DNA from: JBBQIY01 sp964553035 | GTDB lineage: Bacteria > Verrucomicrobiota > Kiritimatiellia > RFP12 > UBA3636 | Length of the DNA: 34,737 bases | Reading direction: 5' to 3' | Assembly (NCBI GenBank): GCA_964553035.1 | Contig: CAZKJH010000023.1 | Span: 1-34,737 of the forward strand | Shown: positions 1 to 6,421 of the stretch, piece after piece | Layout of the letters: every line of letters begins with the position of its first letter | Numbering within the stretch: the first letter of the stretch is position 1 | The notes under the pieces: model-generated | Databases searched by the model: none | The model's input: the letters and a program-made list of their open reading frames with translations, nothing else | What the model was told of the DNA's origin: nothing | Position numbers and translations under genes: made by a program

Positions 1-188
1 CTTTTATAATGTTGAAGTTAGCTGCTTGTTTAAAACAACGGATTAGTGCTGTACGAGACAAAATATAACAGATGCGTTTCAAGAAAAGTAGGGGGTTTTT
101 TGAACTAGTGAAAAACGGACGATTTAAACGTACGTTTTTAAGTCATAATCTTGTCTCAGCCAGTATGCTATATTGATGACGTTTTCCA
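1..188. other. AT-rich left edge, no gene seen
   Basis: No open frame here looks like a protein. The stretch is AT-rich and contrasts with the GC-rich block that follows. The only structure noted is a 12-bp perfect palindrome, AAACGTACGTTT, at 126-137. Confidence 0.6.
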
Positions 189-204
189 GTGAGAATCGGG
201 AAAC

Positions 205-236
205 GCCCCGAGAGACGTTGCAACGCCCCTCGGGGC
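205..236. repeat. Nested inverted repeat
   Basis: GCCCCGAG (205-212) pairs perfectly with CTCGGGGC (229-236). The 16-nt interval contains a 10-bp palindrome, CGTTGCAACG (216-225). It lies at the left edge of the GC-rich block and may mark its boundary. It could also be a transcription stop, but no T-run follows. Confidence 0.4.
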
Positions 237-254
237 TGGTCGGCGACGACGATT

Positions 255-282
255 GTAATCTTGCAAAAGAATTCGAGATTAC
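255..282. repeat. 28-nt hairpin repeat, left copy
   Basis: GTAATCTTG (255-263) and CGAGATTAC (274-282) form a 9-bp inverted repeat with one G-T type mismatch. The same 28-nt layout recurs at 745-772 with matching outer arms and a different loop. The two copies bracket the GC-rich relic. Confidence 0.55.
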
Positions 283-334
283 GTAGAACGGCTACGTGCG
301 GCAGAGTTAACACGTCGCTACGTATCCTCGGGAA

Positions 335-354
335 GGACGAGCGTCTGCTCGTCC
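335..354. repeat. Perfect 8-bp hairpin inside the relic
   Basis: GGACGAGC (335-342) and GCTCGTCC (347-354) are separated by a four-base loop, GTCT. The hairpin lies within the decayed frame. No T-tract follows on either strand, so an intrinsic terminator is not supported. Confidence 0.4.
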
Positions 355-744
355 ACCGTGGGGCAAGCAAAGCCAGACGCCGCAAGGCGATGGAGCGTCT
401 CGGCGCCCTCGGCAATCTGCTGGAGGGCAGCCTCTGCCGCGCTGACCGCGGCGAGGCCGTCCGCTACCAGCTCACCGACAAGGTTGCGGGCCGAAGCCGC
501 ACGCTCTACGTCCCTGCGGACATGGCCGGGGAGGTACGGCATAGACGCCAAGCGGATCGCGTGCTCCAGCCCGAGCCATCCGCTTCACCGGAGCCGTCGC
601 AGACCGCGACGCTCGGCACCGCTCGGCCATAAGGCGGCGGAGATACGGGGTTTCAACGGGTCCGGGCGAAAAGTCGCAGGGACAGGGTCGCGAGGAGAGA
701 TGATTTAGAATTCAAGAGACAAGAATTGCTGGGAAGACATTAAC

Positions 745-772
745 GTAATCTTGATATTTTATTCAAGATTAC
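745..772. repeat. 28-nt hairpin repeat, right copy
   Basis: GTAATCTTGA (745-754) and TCAAGATTAC (763-772) are a perfect 10-bp inverted repeat around the loop TATTTTAT. It is the better-preserved partner of the copy at 255-282. The surrounding 633-886 holds no gene that I can support. Confidence 0.6.
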
Positions 773-886
773 ATTATTGGATTGGTAACCTCTGGTTGAT
801 TCTGAATTCTGGCTTCTGACTCCTGTGGGCGTCAACCTATTTGCAATCGCACACGCTAACCGTCTTTCTGTCGCTAAACATCTTTC

Positions 887-915
887 TTGAACTATCATCA
901 AATAAAAGGTACTTT
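887..915 (+). promoter_or_regulatory. Possible promoter of the panD cluster
   Basis: TTGAAC (887-892) and TACTTT (910-915) are spaced by 17 nt and lie just upstream of the panD ribosome binding site. The -10 box is a poor match to TATAAT, so this is a weak prediction. Confidence 0.25.
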
Positions 916-937
916 AGTTGGCCTCAGAGGAGATATT

Positions 938-1300
938 ATGTTTTCGGTTTTTTTAAAGGCAAAGTTGCACCATCTTACCGTCACGTCGGCGGAGTTGAAC
1001 TACCAGGGTAGTCTGACTGTCGATCAAAATTTCATGGATATGGTGGGGATCCGCCAGTATGAGAAGATCTTGGTGTCAAATTTGGACAACGGCGAGCGGT
1101 TTGAAACGTATGCAATTGCCGGTGAACGTGGTTCGAAGGTCTGCTGTCTCAACGGAGCCACGGCCCACAAGGGAAAAGTGGGCGATCACGTGATTATTTT
1201 TACCTTCTGCTTCCTATCTGATGAGGAAATCGAAACGCATAAGCCGCGGATTGCCGTTTTCGGCGATGATAACACGGTGATCCGTAACAGTCAGATTTGA
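938..1300 (+). CDS. panD: Aspartate 1-decarboxylase (pyruvoyl-dependent)
   Basis: This enzyme decarboxylates L-aspartate to beta-alanine, a precursor of pantothenate and coenzyme A, in the cytoplasm. The 120-residue product matches the family length. With the start at 938 the numbering coincides with the E. coli enzyme: Lys9, Tyr22 and the self-cleavage pair Gly24-Ser25 (NYQGSLTVD), after which Ser25 becomes the pyruvoyl cofactor. The substrate-binding stretch GERFETYAIAGERGS and the NGATAHKGKVGD segment are also present. I chose ATG 938 over an upstream in-frame TTG at 887 because AGAGGAGA (926-933) sits at a good distance and the numbering fits. It is the first gene of a compact cluster; the Nudix gene begins 6 nt after its stop. 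No activator PanM/PanZ is seen, as expected outside enterobacteria. Confidence 0.95.
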   Translation: MFSVFLKAKLHHLTVTSAELNYQGSLTVDQNFMDMVGIRQYEKILVSNLDNGERFETYAIAGERGSKVCCLNGATAHKGKVGDHVIIFTFCFLSDEEIETHKPRIAVFGDDNTVIRNSQI

Positions 1301-1306
1301 GCCGAC

Positions 1307-1819
1307 ATGAGCAATAAATTCGATTCTTTCGCTTGGAGTACGTGGAAACCCACGGAGGAGGCAACGCTTCTGTTTGCCTTCGACGACAAGGGGCGCGTCC
1401 TGTTAATCCATAAGAAACGCGGGCTTGGAAAAGGCAAGATTAATGGCCCTGGCGGAAGGCTTGAGCCTGGCGAGACTCCGGTTCAGGCGGCGGTTCGCGA
1501 AACCTCAGAGGAGGTCGGGCTTGAAGTTCTCGATCCTCAGTTCTGCGGCACCTTGCACTTTCATTTTACGGATGGTTATAACTTGACGGGTTATATCTAC
1601 AAAGCCTACCGTTGGGTAGGTGAGCCCATTGAGACCGATGAGGCGTTGCCCGAGTGGTTTTCTGTGGGCGCGATTCCTTACGAGCGGATGTGGGCCGATG
1701 ACCTTTACTGGTTCCCACTCCTCTTGGATGGGATTATTTTTGAAGGTAAATTTATTTTCGACGGAGAAACGATGCTTTACAAGTCGATTCAAACGAATGG
1801 GATAGTAGGTAAGGAGTGA
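1307..1819 (+). CDS. Nudix hydrolase, MutT/MTH1-like 8-oxo-dGTP diphosphatase
   Basis: The 170-residue protein probably hydrolyses oxidised purine nucleoside triphosphates to monophosphates, which protects DNA from mutation. The Nudix box is complete at residues 50-72: G50, E56, R64-E65, E68-E69 and G71 follow the GX5EX7REUXEEXGU pattern. The preceding GKGKINGPGGRLEPGE resembles the MTH1/NUDT1 signature (RWNGFGGK), so I favour the MTH1 branch over classical MutT. ATG 1307 lies 6 nt after the panD stop with no strong ribosome binding site, so translation may be coupled to panD. The next gene starts 4 nt after its stop. The exact substrate cannot be read from sequence, since Nudix enzymes vary widely. 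Confidence 0.88.
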   Translation: MSNKFDSFAWSTWKPTEEATLLFAFDDKGRVLLIHKKRGLGKGKINGPGGRLEPGETPVQAAVRETSEEVGLEVLDPQFCGTLHFHFTDGYNLTGYIYKAYRWVGEPIETDEALPEWFSVGAIPYERMWADDLYWFPLLLDGIIFEGKFIFDGETMLYKSIQTNGIVGKE

Positions 1820-1823
1820 AACA

Positions 1824-2318
1824 ATGCAGGTAGTCATAAGCACGATCAAGGTTCCCGAAAGAATTCGCAAAGAAACGGGAAACTTAGAGCCATTGATGGA
1901 GAGTTTAACTCGCTGCGGACAGCTTAACCCGATTACGCTCACCCGCGAGTTGGAACTGATCGCAGGGTTCCGGCGTCTCTCTGCCGCGCAGCGTTTGGGC
2001 TGGAAAATGATCGATGCTACGATTGTTGACGGGCTTTCTGAAGAACAGCGTCTAGAAATGGAACTGGGAGAGAACCTCTACCGCAAAGATTTCACGCCTG
2101 ACGAACTATTAGAAGGTGTTAAGCGGCTCGATGCCTTGCGTAACCCCAAGTTTGGAGCGCGAGTAAAGAAAGCATTCAAGAGCATTGTTGGAAAGCTTGC
2201 CTTCTGGAAGCGCCGCCCCAACACTTCCGAGCACTCGACTGATGTCGCCCCTGCGACGAAACGTATTGAATCAAAGCGTCCCACTATTGACGATGATTCT
2301 GGAGATTATGGGATCTAA
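1824..2318 (+). CDS. Small ParB N-terminal domain protein
   Basis: Residues about 5-100 form a ParB/Sulfiredoxin-like N-terminal domain: a leading strand, then the segment ELIAGFRRLSAAQRLGW with the typical G-x-RR-x-x-A core, then ELGENLYRKDFTPDELLEG. The central helix-turn-helix of partition ParB proteins is missing. Instead residues about 108-164 are a basic, then serine/threonine/proline-rich tail. At 164 residues it is far shorter than partition ParB and has no parA next to it, so a chromosome-partition role is unlikely. ParB-fold proteins can bind or hydrolyse CTP or act as nucleases; which applies here is unknown. AAGGAG at 1811-1816 supports ATG 1824. Its stop codon overlaps the tcdA start by one base, which indicates an operon. 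Confidence 0.75.
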   Translation: MQVVISTIKVPERIRKETGNLEPLMESLTRCGQLNPITLTRELELIAGFRRLSAAQRLGWKMIDATIVDGLSEEQRLEMELGENLYRKDFTPDELLEGVKRLDALRNPKFGARVKKAFKSIVGKLAFWKRRPNTSEHSTDVAPATKRIESKRPTIDDDSGDYGI

Positions 2319-3040
2319 TGAAATACAACGCAGCACGACGCACAGAGCAGTTGATTGGACGTGAGTGCTGTGAACGTCTTGCGGCCGCGCATGTGATCGT
2401 CGTTGGCCTTGGTGGCGTGGGCTCGTATGCCGCAGAAGCATTGGCTCGTGGCGGAGTGGGAACCCTGACGCTGGTGGATTTCGACATCGTGTCGGAGTCG
2501 AACCTGAACCGGCAGCTCGTGGCACTGACGTCGACTATCGGCAGACTAAAAGCGGATGTGATGCGTGAGCGGATTCTCGACATTAATCCAGAAGCCGTTG
2601 TCCATGTGTTTCTCTTAAAGTATTCGGCGGAGACCTCCGATCAGCTTCCGCTCAACACGTGCGACTATATTGTTGATGCTATCGACATGGTGCCCGCTAA
2701 GGTTGAACTCATCGTTCAGGCCAAAAATGCAGGGAAGCCCGTGATTAGTTCCATGGGTGCTGGCAACAAGCTTGATCCTTCGCTATTCTTGGTTACGGAT
2801 CTCTTTAGTACTGCTAATTGTCCCTTGGCGCGAATCATGCGCAAGAAGCTTCGGAAACGGGGTGTGGATGCACTCGAGGTGGTGTTCTCTCCGGAGACAC
2901 CACGCGAAATTGATGCCGAAGCGTTGGAGGAGTCAGAAGCTGCATCGAAGAAGATCTTCCCTGGCAGCATTTCTTTTGTACCTTCCGTGGCAGGGTTGAT
3001 GATGGCGGGCGTGGTTATTCGGCGCATTGCAGGAGTCTAA
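2318..3040 (+). CDS. tcdA: tRNA N6-threonylcarbamoyladenosine dehydratase
   Basis: TcdA (CsdL/YgdL) is an E1-like enzyme that uses ATP to cyclise t6A37 of ANN-decoding tRNAs to cyclic ct6A. The 240-residue protein shows the ThiF/MoeB fold: nucleotide-binding GLGGVGSYAAE (residues 30-40), acidic strand TLVDFD, the SNLNRQL motif, then SSMGAGNKLDP and CPLARIMRKKLRKRG, both typical of TcdA rather than ThiF or MoeB. The C-terminal segment SFVPSVAGLMMAG is also family-like. The ATG overlaps the preceding TAA by one base (TAATG). Neither csdA nor csdE is seen nearby; these sulfur-transfer partners are not needed in all species. The length is slightly below the 260-270 of the E. coli protein. Confidence 0.92.
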   Translation: MKYNAARRTEQLIGRECCERLAAAHVIVVGLGGVGSYAAEALARGGVGTLTLVDFDIVSESNLNRQLVALTSTIGRLKADVMRERILDINPEAVVHVFLLKYSAETSDQLPLNTCDYIVDAIDMVPAKVELIVQAKNAGKPVISSMGAGNKLDPSLFLVTDLFSTANCPLARIMRKKLRKRGVDALEVVFSPETPREIDAEALEESEAASKKIFPGSISFVPSVAGLMMAGVVIRRIAGV

Positions 3041-3043
3041 CTT

Positions 3044-3814
3044 ATGTGCCCCTTATCTTATTCTTTTGTGGCGGCGGCTTTTGTTTCGTGTTTTGCTGAG
3101 CGGTTTTTGCATGATTCGGGTGGGGTTGGCATCGCCATGTTGCTGGCGGTTTTTACTGTGCTCTTGCCCGAGCTTTTGCAATGCACTGTCGTGCTTCCGC
3201 GCTTCAAGCCAGACGTGATGATCACGGCTGACCCACTCCAACCGGATGCGAAGACGGTGGCGGGTGGAATCAAGGCGGCCATGCGGCATTGCTTTTCGAT
3301 TCAGCGTCCTGTGTCCGTTTTTGTTTCGCGAGTGCCGGGATACAAGGTTGAAATAGCGCTCAACGCCGTTCGAGAACATTGCTTTGTTGAGATTTTAGAC
3401 GAAAAGGATTTGGTAAGTGTGAGCAAGAGCCAAGCGGCTTTGCCATTGTTTTCGCCCGGACTTGAGCAGGCGTATTTTCAATTAACAGAAAACAGCGAGA
3501 ATTTGCGACTTATTCTTAGGCCAGACAAAATTGGAGGCGATTCGATTCGTTACGCTGCACCGCACGTCTCCAAGTATGCTCAATTGAATTCTGGGTGTGT
3601 TTTATTTTTTGCGGCGTTAATGTTTGCAGGAGTGCTGACCGCTTGTATCGCTGTGCTTCCTTTCTTGTTACTCCGACTCGGTGTTGGACTCCGGAAAGGA
3701 TCACGCGTGGCGTTTCCGACCACCTGCCCGAATTTCGGAAGAAAGACATTTATTTTGACAACGGTGTCTTCGTTAATGATACTAGTGAACTTGTTCCGTT
3801 TTGGCATGTTCTAG
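3044..3814 (+). CDS. Uncharacterised membrane protein
   Basis: I do not recognise this 256-residue protein. A hydrophobic segment lies at about residues 27-50, a long one at about 180-212 and a shorter one at the C-terminus (about 237-254). Between the first and second is a roughly 130-residue globular part with several Cys and charged residues, probably on one face of the inner membrane. AGGAG at 3031-3035 overlaps the end of tcdA and precedes ATG 3044, three bases after the tcdA stop. It is therefore translated as part of the panD-folC cluster. No catalytic motif was recognised. Confidence 0.7.
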   Translation: MCPLSYSFVAAAFVSCFAERFLHDSGGVGIAMLLAVFTVLLPELLQCTVVLPRFKPDVMITADPLQPDAKTVAGGIKAAMRHCFSIQRPVSVFVSRVPGYKVEIALNAVREHCFVEILDEKDLVSVSKSQAALPLFSPGLEQAYFQLTENSENLRLILRPDKIGGDSIRYAAPHVSKYAQLNSGCVLFFAALMFAGVLTACIAVLPFLLLRLGVGLRKGSRVAFPTTCPNFGRKTFILTTVSSLMILVNLFRFGMF

Positions 3815-3841
3815 TTGCCACTTTAGAATCAGGAGTTTACG

Positions 3842-5161
3842 ATGATAGACGATGAGAGAGTAGGGCGTATTTTTGCGCGACGATCCTTTGGCATTAAGCT
3901 GGGGCTCGACATGACGCACGCACTTCTCGCCGAGCTCGGAAATCCAGAGGCAAACCTGAAGATCGTTCATGTGGCAGGAACGAATGGCAAGGGCTCTGTT
4001 TCGACCCTCGTGGCTTCCGTGCTGGCGTGTTCCGGTTTGAAGACTGGGCTTTATACGTCACCGCATCTGGTCCGGCTCAATGAGCGCTTTAAGATCAACG
4101 GTGTCGACATTGAAGACAGGGAATTGGAGCCTCTTCTCGAGGAGATCGAGGATGCCGCACTCCGCGTTGAGAAATCTGGTGTGGGTGTGCCGACATTTTT
4201 TGAATGCATGACGGCATTGGGTGTCCTCTGGTTTGTTCGAAGCGGAGTCCATATTGCCGTTGCAGAGGTGGGCATGGGCGGTCGCCTTGACGCGACGAAT
4301 GTGCTTTCGCCGCTTGTCAGCGTGGTGACGCGAATTGGCCTCGATCATCAGGAGTATCTCGGCGACACGATTGCAAAGATTGCGGCTGAAAAGGCGGGCA
4401 TTATCAAGCCGGGCGTGCCCGTGGTGTGCTCGATGATGCCAGACGAGGCTGTGGCGGTGATTGATGCAAAGGCCAGGTCTGCGGGAGCCCCCTTGGTGAA
4501 AGCATGGGATCGCGTGACGGTAGGGCGGATCTCTGGTAATTTGCACGGACAAAAAATTTCGCTTGAAAGTGCGTATGATGACTATGGTACTGTAAACATG
4601 AAACTTGCCGCCTCGTATCAACTTGAGAACATTGCCACCGCAGTGGCAACGGTGGAGGTGCTTCAAGGAGTCCTCGGCGTTGACTTCGGTCGCAAGACGC
4701 TTGTGAAAGGTCTGTCTGCGGCAGAATGGATGGGACGCTTCCAGTGCATCGGCGAACACCCGGATGTGATTCTCGATGGGGCTCATAATCCCGACGGTGC
4801 GGCTGCGCTCGTCAAGGCACTGACGGATGCGAAGTGTGGGAAGAAGGTGCGCTTTGTGGTGGGGCAATGTGCGGACAAAGACTCGGACGGGTTTTTCAAA
4901 ACGATTGCTGGAATTTGTGGCAGAGTCTGGACTGTGCCCCTTCAAAATTCACGATCTGCAACGCCACAGCGTCTCGTCGAGCATGCGGCTCGCTACGGCC
5001 TTGAGGCAGCGGCGTGCCATTCGCTTGCCGAGGGCATTGCGGCGGCGAAGGCGGATGCATTAGCGAACGATACCCCTGTCGTTATCTGCGGCTCTCTCTT
5101 TCTTGTTGGAGAAGTTTTGGAACACTCAAGTCGTAACGCCGAGGCGGTAGACTCGGAATAA
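3842..5161 (+). CDS. folC: Bifunctional folylpolyglutamate synthase/dihydrofolate synthase
   Basis: FolC ligates glutamate to dihydropteroate and extends folate polyglutamate tails, using ATP, in the cytoplasm. The 439-residue protein has the Mur-ligase-type P-loop VAGTNGKGSVS (about 44-54), the TSPHL and RFKING segments, AVAEVGMGGRLDATNV, GLDHQEYLGDTIAKIAAEKAGIIK, and the C-terminal-domain motif ILDGAHNPDGA. AGGAG at 3831-3835 supports ATG 3842. It closes the plus-strand cluster. Oddly, its last five codons (AVDSE) and stop lie inside a dispersed repeat whose inverted copy sits at 6078-6102, so the C-terminus may have been replaced by repeat sequence. The essential domains are unaffected. 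Confidence 0.95.
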   Translation: MIDDERVGRIFARRSFGIKLGLDMTHALLAELGNPEANLKIVHVAGTNGKGSVSTLVASVLACSGLKTGLYTSPHLVRLNERFKINGVDIEDRELEPLLEEIEDAALRVEKSGVGVPTFFECMTALGVLWFVRSGVHIAVAEVGMGGRLDATNVLSPLVSVVTRIGLDHQEYLGDTIAKIAAEKAGIIKPGVPVVCSMMPDEAVAVIDAKARSAGAPLVKAWDRVTVGRISGNLHGQKISLESAYDDYGTVNMKLAASYQLENIATAVATVEVLQGVLGVDFGRKTLVKGLSAAEWMGRFQCIGEHPDVILDGAHNPDGAAALVKALTDAKCGKKVRFVVGQCADKDSDGFFKTIAGICGRVWTVPLQNSRSATPQRLVEHAARYGLEAAACHSLAEGIAAAKADALANDTPVVICGSLFLVGEVLEHSSRNAEAVDSE

Positions 5162-5169
5162 TTCTCTTA
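5145..5169. repeat. 25-bp inverted repeat, copy at the folC end
   Basis: The 25 bases from 5145 to 5169 (starting CGGTAGACTCGG and ending TTCTCTTA) occur again, perfectly inverted, at 6078-6102. Weaker similarity continues outwards through the ...TC.ACGT...CTTTT... flank to about 5190. It belongs to the same family as the copies at 6117-6161 and 17162-17207, which share CGGTAG, then a variable part, then CTCTTAATCCAC. This copy contains the folC stop codon. Confidence 0.75.
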
Positions 5170-5199
5170 ATCCACGTCTCCCTTTTAACCACCAGAGTT

Positions 5200-5541
5200 T
5201 TAACTTTGCAAGTCGGCAAGGGCAGGGCATCGTGTGGCAGAGTCGCCGTTGGCCCATGAGAAGGGGAAATCACGACACTGCGTTGGCTTGACGTTGTTCA
5301 CTTGGCAAAGATCGTTGGTATCGAGCAAAATGCACGAACCATCTGGATTGTCCTTGAGGACGAGTCCGCGTCTATCAGAACTGAGCGATGTGTAGCGATC
5401 CGTAAAATCGGTTACGCTGAGTTCAAGGTCGGCAGCAATCGCGACGACTTCGTCACTGCGTAGGTGTACGAGCCCTGGAATGCGGCAGCAACTGCCACAG
5501 TGCTTACATTTAAAATTCGCTTTCAGTCCGTCGTTCACCAT
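5200..5541 (-). CDS. YkgJ-family cysteine-cluster protein
   Basis: This 113-residue protein has the cysteine pattern of the YkgJ/UPF0153 family: CKHCGSCCRIPG near the N-terminus, then a middle part with LVLKDNPDGSCILLD, then CQVNNVKPTQCRDFPF and a last Cys near the C-terminus. The cysteines probably bind zinc or an iron-sulfur cluster; the cellular function of the family is not established. I start it at ATG 5541 (MVNDGLKANFKCKHCG) instead of the longer frame from 5658, whose extra 39 residues overlap the upstream gene and do not look like the family. It lies 35 nt downstream of the zinc-ribbon gene and is probably co-transcribed. It converges on folC with only 38 nt between the stops. Confidence 0.8.
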   Translation of the reverse strand: MVNDGLKANFKCKHCGSCCRIPGLVHLRSDEVVAIAADLELSVTDFTDRYTSLSSDRRGLVLKDNPDGSCILLDTNDLCQVNNVKPTQCRDFPFSWANGDSATRCPALADLQS

Positions 5542-5576
5542 CTTACTCTCGGTTTTAATCGGCTCTCTATGTCGGG

Positions 5577-5834
5577 TCAATCCGACATCGCTGAGAGCAA
5601 TGCTGGGATGACAAAGCCGAGACTCAGGCAGAGAAGTATCCACAGCAGAGCATGCCACAGCGTGGTCATTTTTATTGCTTTGGAATGCTTCATGGCTATA
5701 AACTCAAGCCATTTTGTGAATTCCGCTCCGCAATGACTGCAACGCATGTTTTTCATGTTGCCCGGTGTGAATTGCATCCAACGCTGGGGTCGCATTCTCC
5801 ATAATTCTTTTGACTTGCAGTAGGGACATTTCAT
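5577..5834 (-). CDS. Small zinc-ribbon protein with one membrane segment
   Basis: The 85-residue protein begins with CPYCKSKELWR and continues with MRCSHCGAEFTKW, two CxxC knuckles that should hold one zinc ion. A hydrophobic stretch near residues 58-80 (WHALLWILLCLSLGFVIPALL) looks like a membrane span. No strong ribosome binding site precedes ATG 5834. The protein sits directly upstream of the YkgJ-like gene in the same direction, so both may belong to one metal- or redox-related unit, but this is inference. No specific family was recognised. Confidence 0.65.
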   Translation of the reverse strand: MKCPYCKSKELWRMRPQRWMQFTPGNMKNMRCSHCGAEFTKWLEFIAMKHSKAIKMTTLWHALLWILLCLSLGFVIPALLSAMSD

Positions 5835-6004
5835 TTGGTGGAGTCACTTTCATCCCATAAGCTAACCCAGAAACTTTCTGACGCCTTATGATAATGACAT
5901 TCATTATACAGGGGTGAGGCGGGAGAAGTCAATCCTTGATTCGCTATAATTTCGTCAGTTTGAAAACGCTGGCCTCGGGGCCGTTCCGCCTGTAACCTAC
6001 ACGT

Positions 6005-6024
6005 TTTCAGACAGGCGTCTGAAA
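6005..6024. repeat. Perfect 8-bp hairpin
   Basis: TTTCAGAC (6005-6012) pairs with GTCTGAAA (6017-6024) around the tetraloop AGGC. It is followed by no T-run on the plus strand; on the minus strand a T-rich stretch is also absent. Its position upstream of the zinc-ribbon gene and downstream of lysA leaves its role open. Confidence 0.5.
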
Positions 6025-6077
6025 TGCCCTGCAGAGGCGCAAGCTGGGATTCTGGGGATAAAAAGAGGAACGTAGAG

Positions 6078-6102
6078 TAAGAGAATTATTCCGAGTCTAC
6101 CG
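6078..6102. repeat. 25-bp inverted repeat, distal copy
   Basis: This is the exact reverse complement of 5145-5169. Together the two bound a segment of about 960 bp that contains the YkgJ-like and zinc-ribbon genes. Perfect inverted copies of this length could support inversion of the segment between them or simply reflect two insertions of one repeat family. Confidence 0.75.
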
Positions 6103-6116
6103 ATTCGCCCCCCCCC

Positions 6117-6161
6117 CTCTCTCAGCCACGGTAGTGGCGCAGAATACTCTTAATCCACGTT
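6117..6161. repeat. Dispersed repeat copy with GCCAC/GTGGC hairpin
   Basis: The first 23 bases (6117-6139, CTCTCTCAGCCACGG then TAGTGGCG) are identical to 17162-17184, and both continue with a variable triplet and then CTCTTAATCCAC. The core GCCAC-GGTA-GTGGC folds into a small hairpin. It is a member of the repeat family that also includes 5145-5169. Confidence 0.7.
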
Positions 6162-6421
6162 AAAAGATCCATAGTTAGCGCCATTCACGCCTGTCCCCTA
6201 ATTTTTCGGGGAAAGGAGTCGACAAAGCTCGCGACAAAGAAGAAATCACACGCAAAACCCCTATTTTCAGGCATTCCTGACGCATCCATCGGCAAACGCG
6301 CTTTTGAAGCAGTCAGACCTATCATCAAAAAACCAAATAAAATGGTGGGGGAAAGGGGGCGGTGTGCCTGTTTTCAGCCCCTATGGGATGCTAGTGTGGT
6401 GGAGTCTAAGCGTAGCGATGA

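Larger units (their letters stand above)
189..632 (+). pseudogene. Relic of a small DUF6788-like protein gene in a GC-rich block
   Basis: The plus frame across roughly 304-530 reads like a real protein fragment. It has a basic helix (KARRRKAMERLGALGNLLEG), then GSLCRADRGE, RYQLTDKVAGRSRTLYVP and ADMAGEVR. The pattern 'GSL...YQLT.K..G..RTLYVP..M..EVR' resembles DUF6788-type small proteins, which I recall as common near transposases. That assignment rests on pattern memory only. After EVR the frame turns into a proline/serine-rich tail that no longer looks like the family, which suggests a frameshift near 530-540. No convincing start codon or ribosome binding site precedes it; the first 35 or so codons (189-300) look non-coding. 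The block is much richer in GC than its flanks. I read it as a decayed piece of transferred DNA. Confidence 0.4.
5835..6421. other. Intergenic region rich in dispersed repeats
   Basis: No gene is supported here. It holds a perfect hairpin at 6005-6024, the inverted repeat copy at 6078-6102, a run of ten C at 6108-6117, and a second repeat-family copy at 6117-6161. From 6162 to 6421 I see only a short CCCC/GGGG hairpin near 6190-6210 and a weak TCAGG/CCTGA hairpin near 6268. Confidence 0.6.

Noticed and set aside
318..551. Minus-strand 77-codon frame ending VDEQTLVLPEDT, which looks helical and protein-like
   Set aside because: It lies opposite the plus-strand relic, whose YQLTDKVAGRSRTLYVP pattern is the more convincing family signal, and it lacks a ribosome binding site. 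High GC content explains the open antisense frame.
1824..2318. Chromosomal origin or partition locus suggested by the ParB-like gene
   Set aside because: The protein lacks the central DNA-binding region, no parA or dnaA is present, and no parS-like 16-bp palindrome was found nearby.
4058..4945. Long open frame of 295 codons on the minus strand inside folC
   Set aside because: folC is certain on the other strand with all family motifs. The antisense product has a His/Arg/Cys-rich composition typical of a shadow frame and no recognisable domain.
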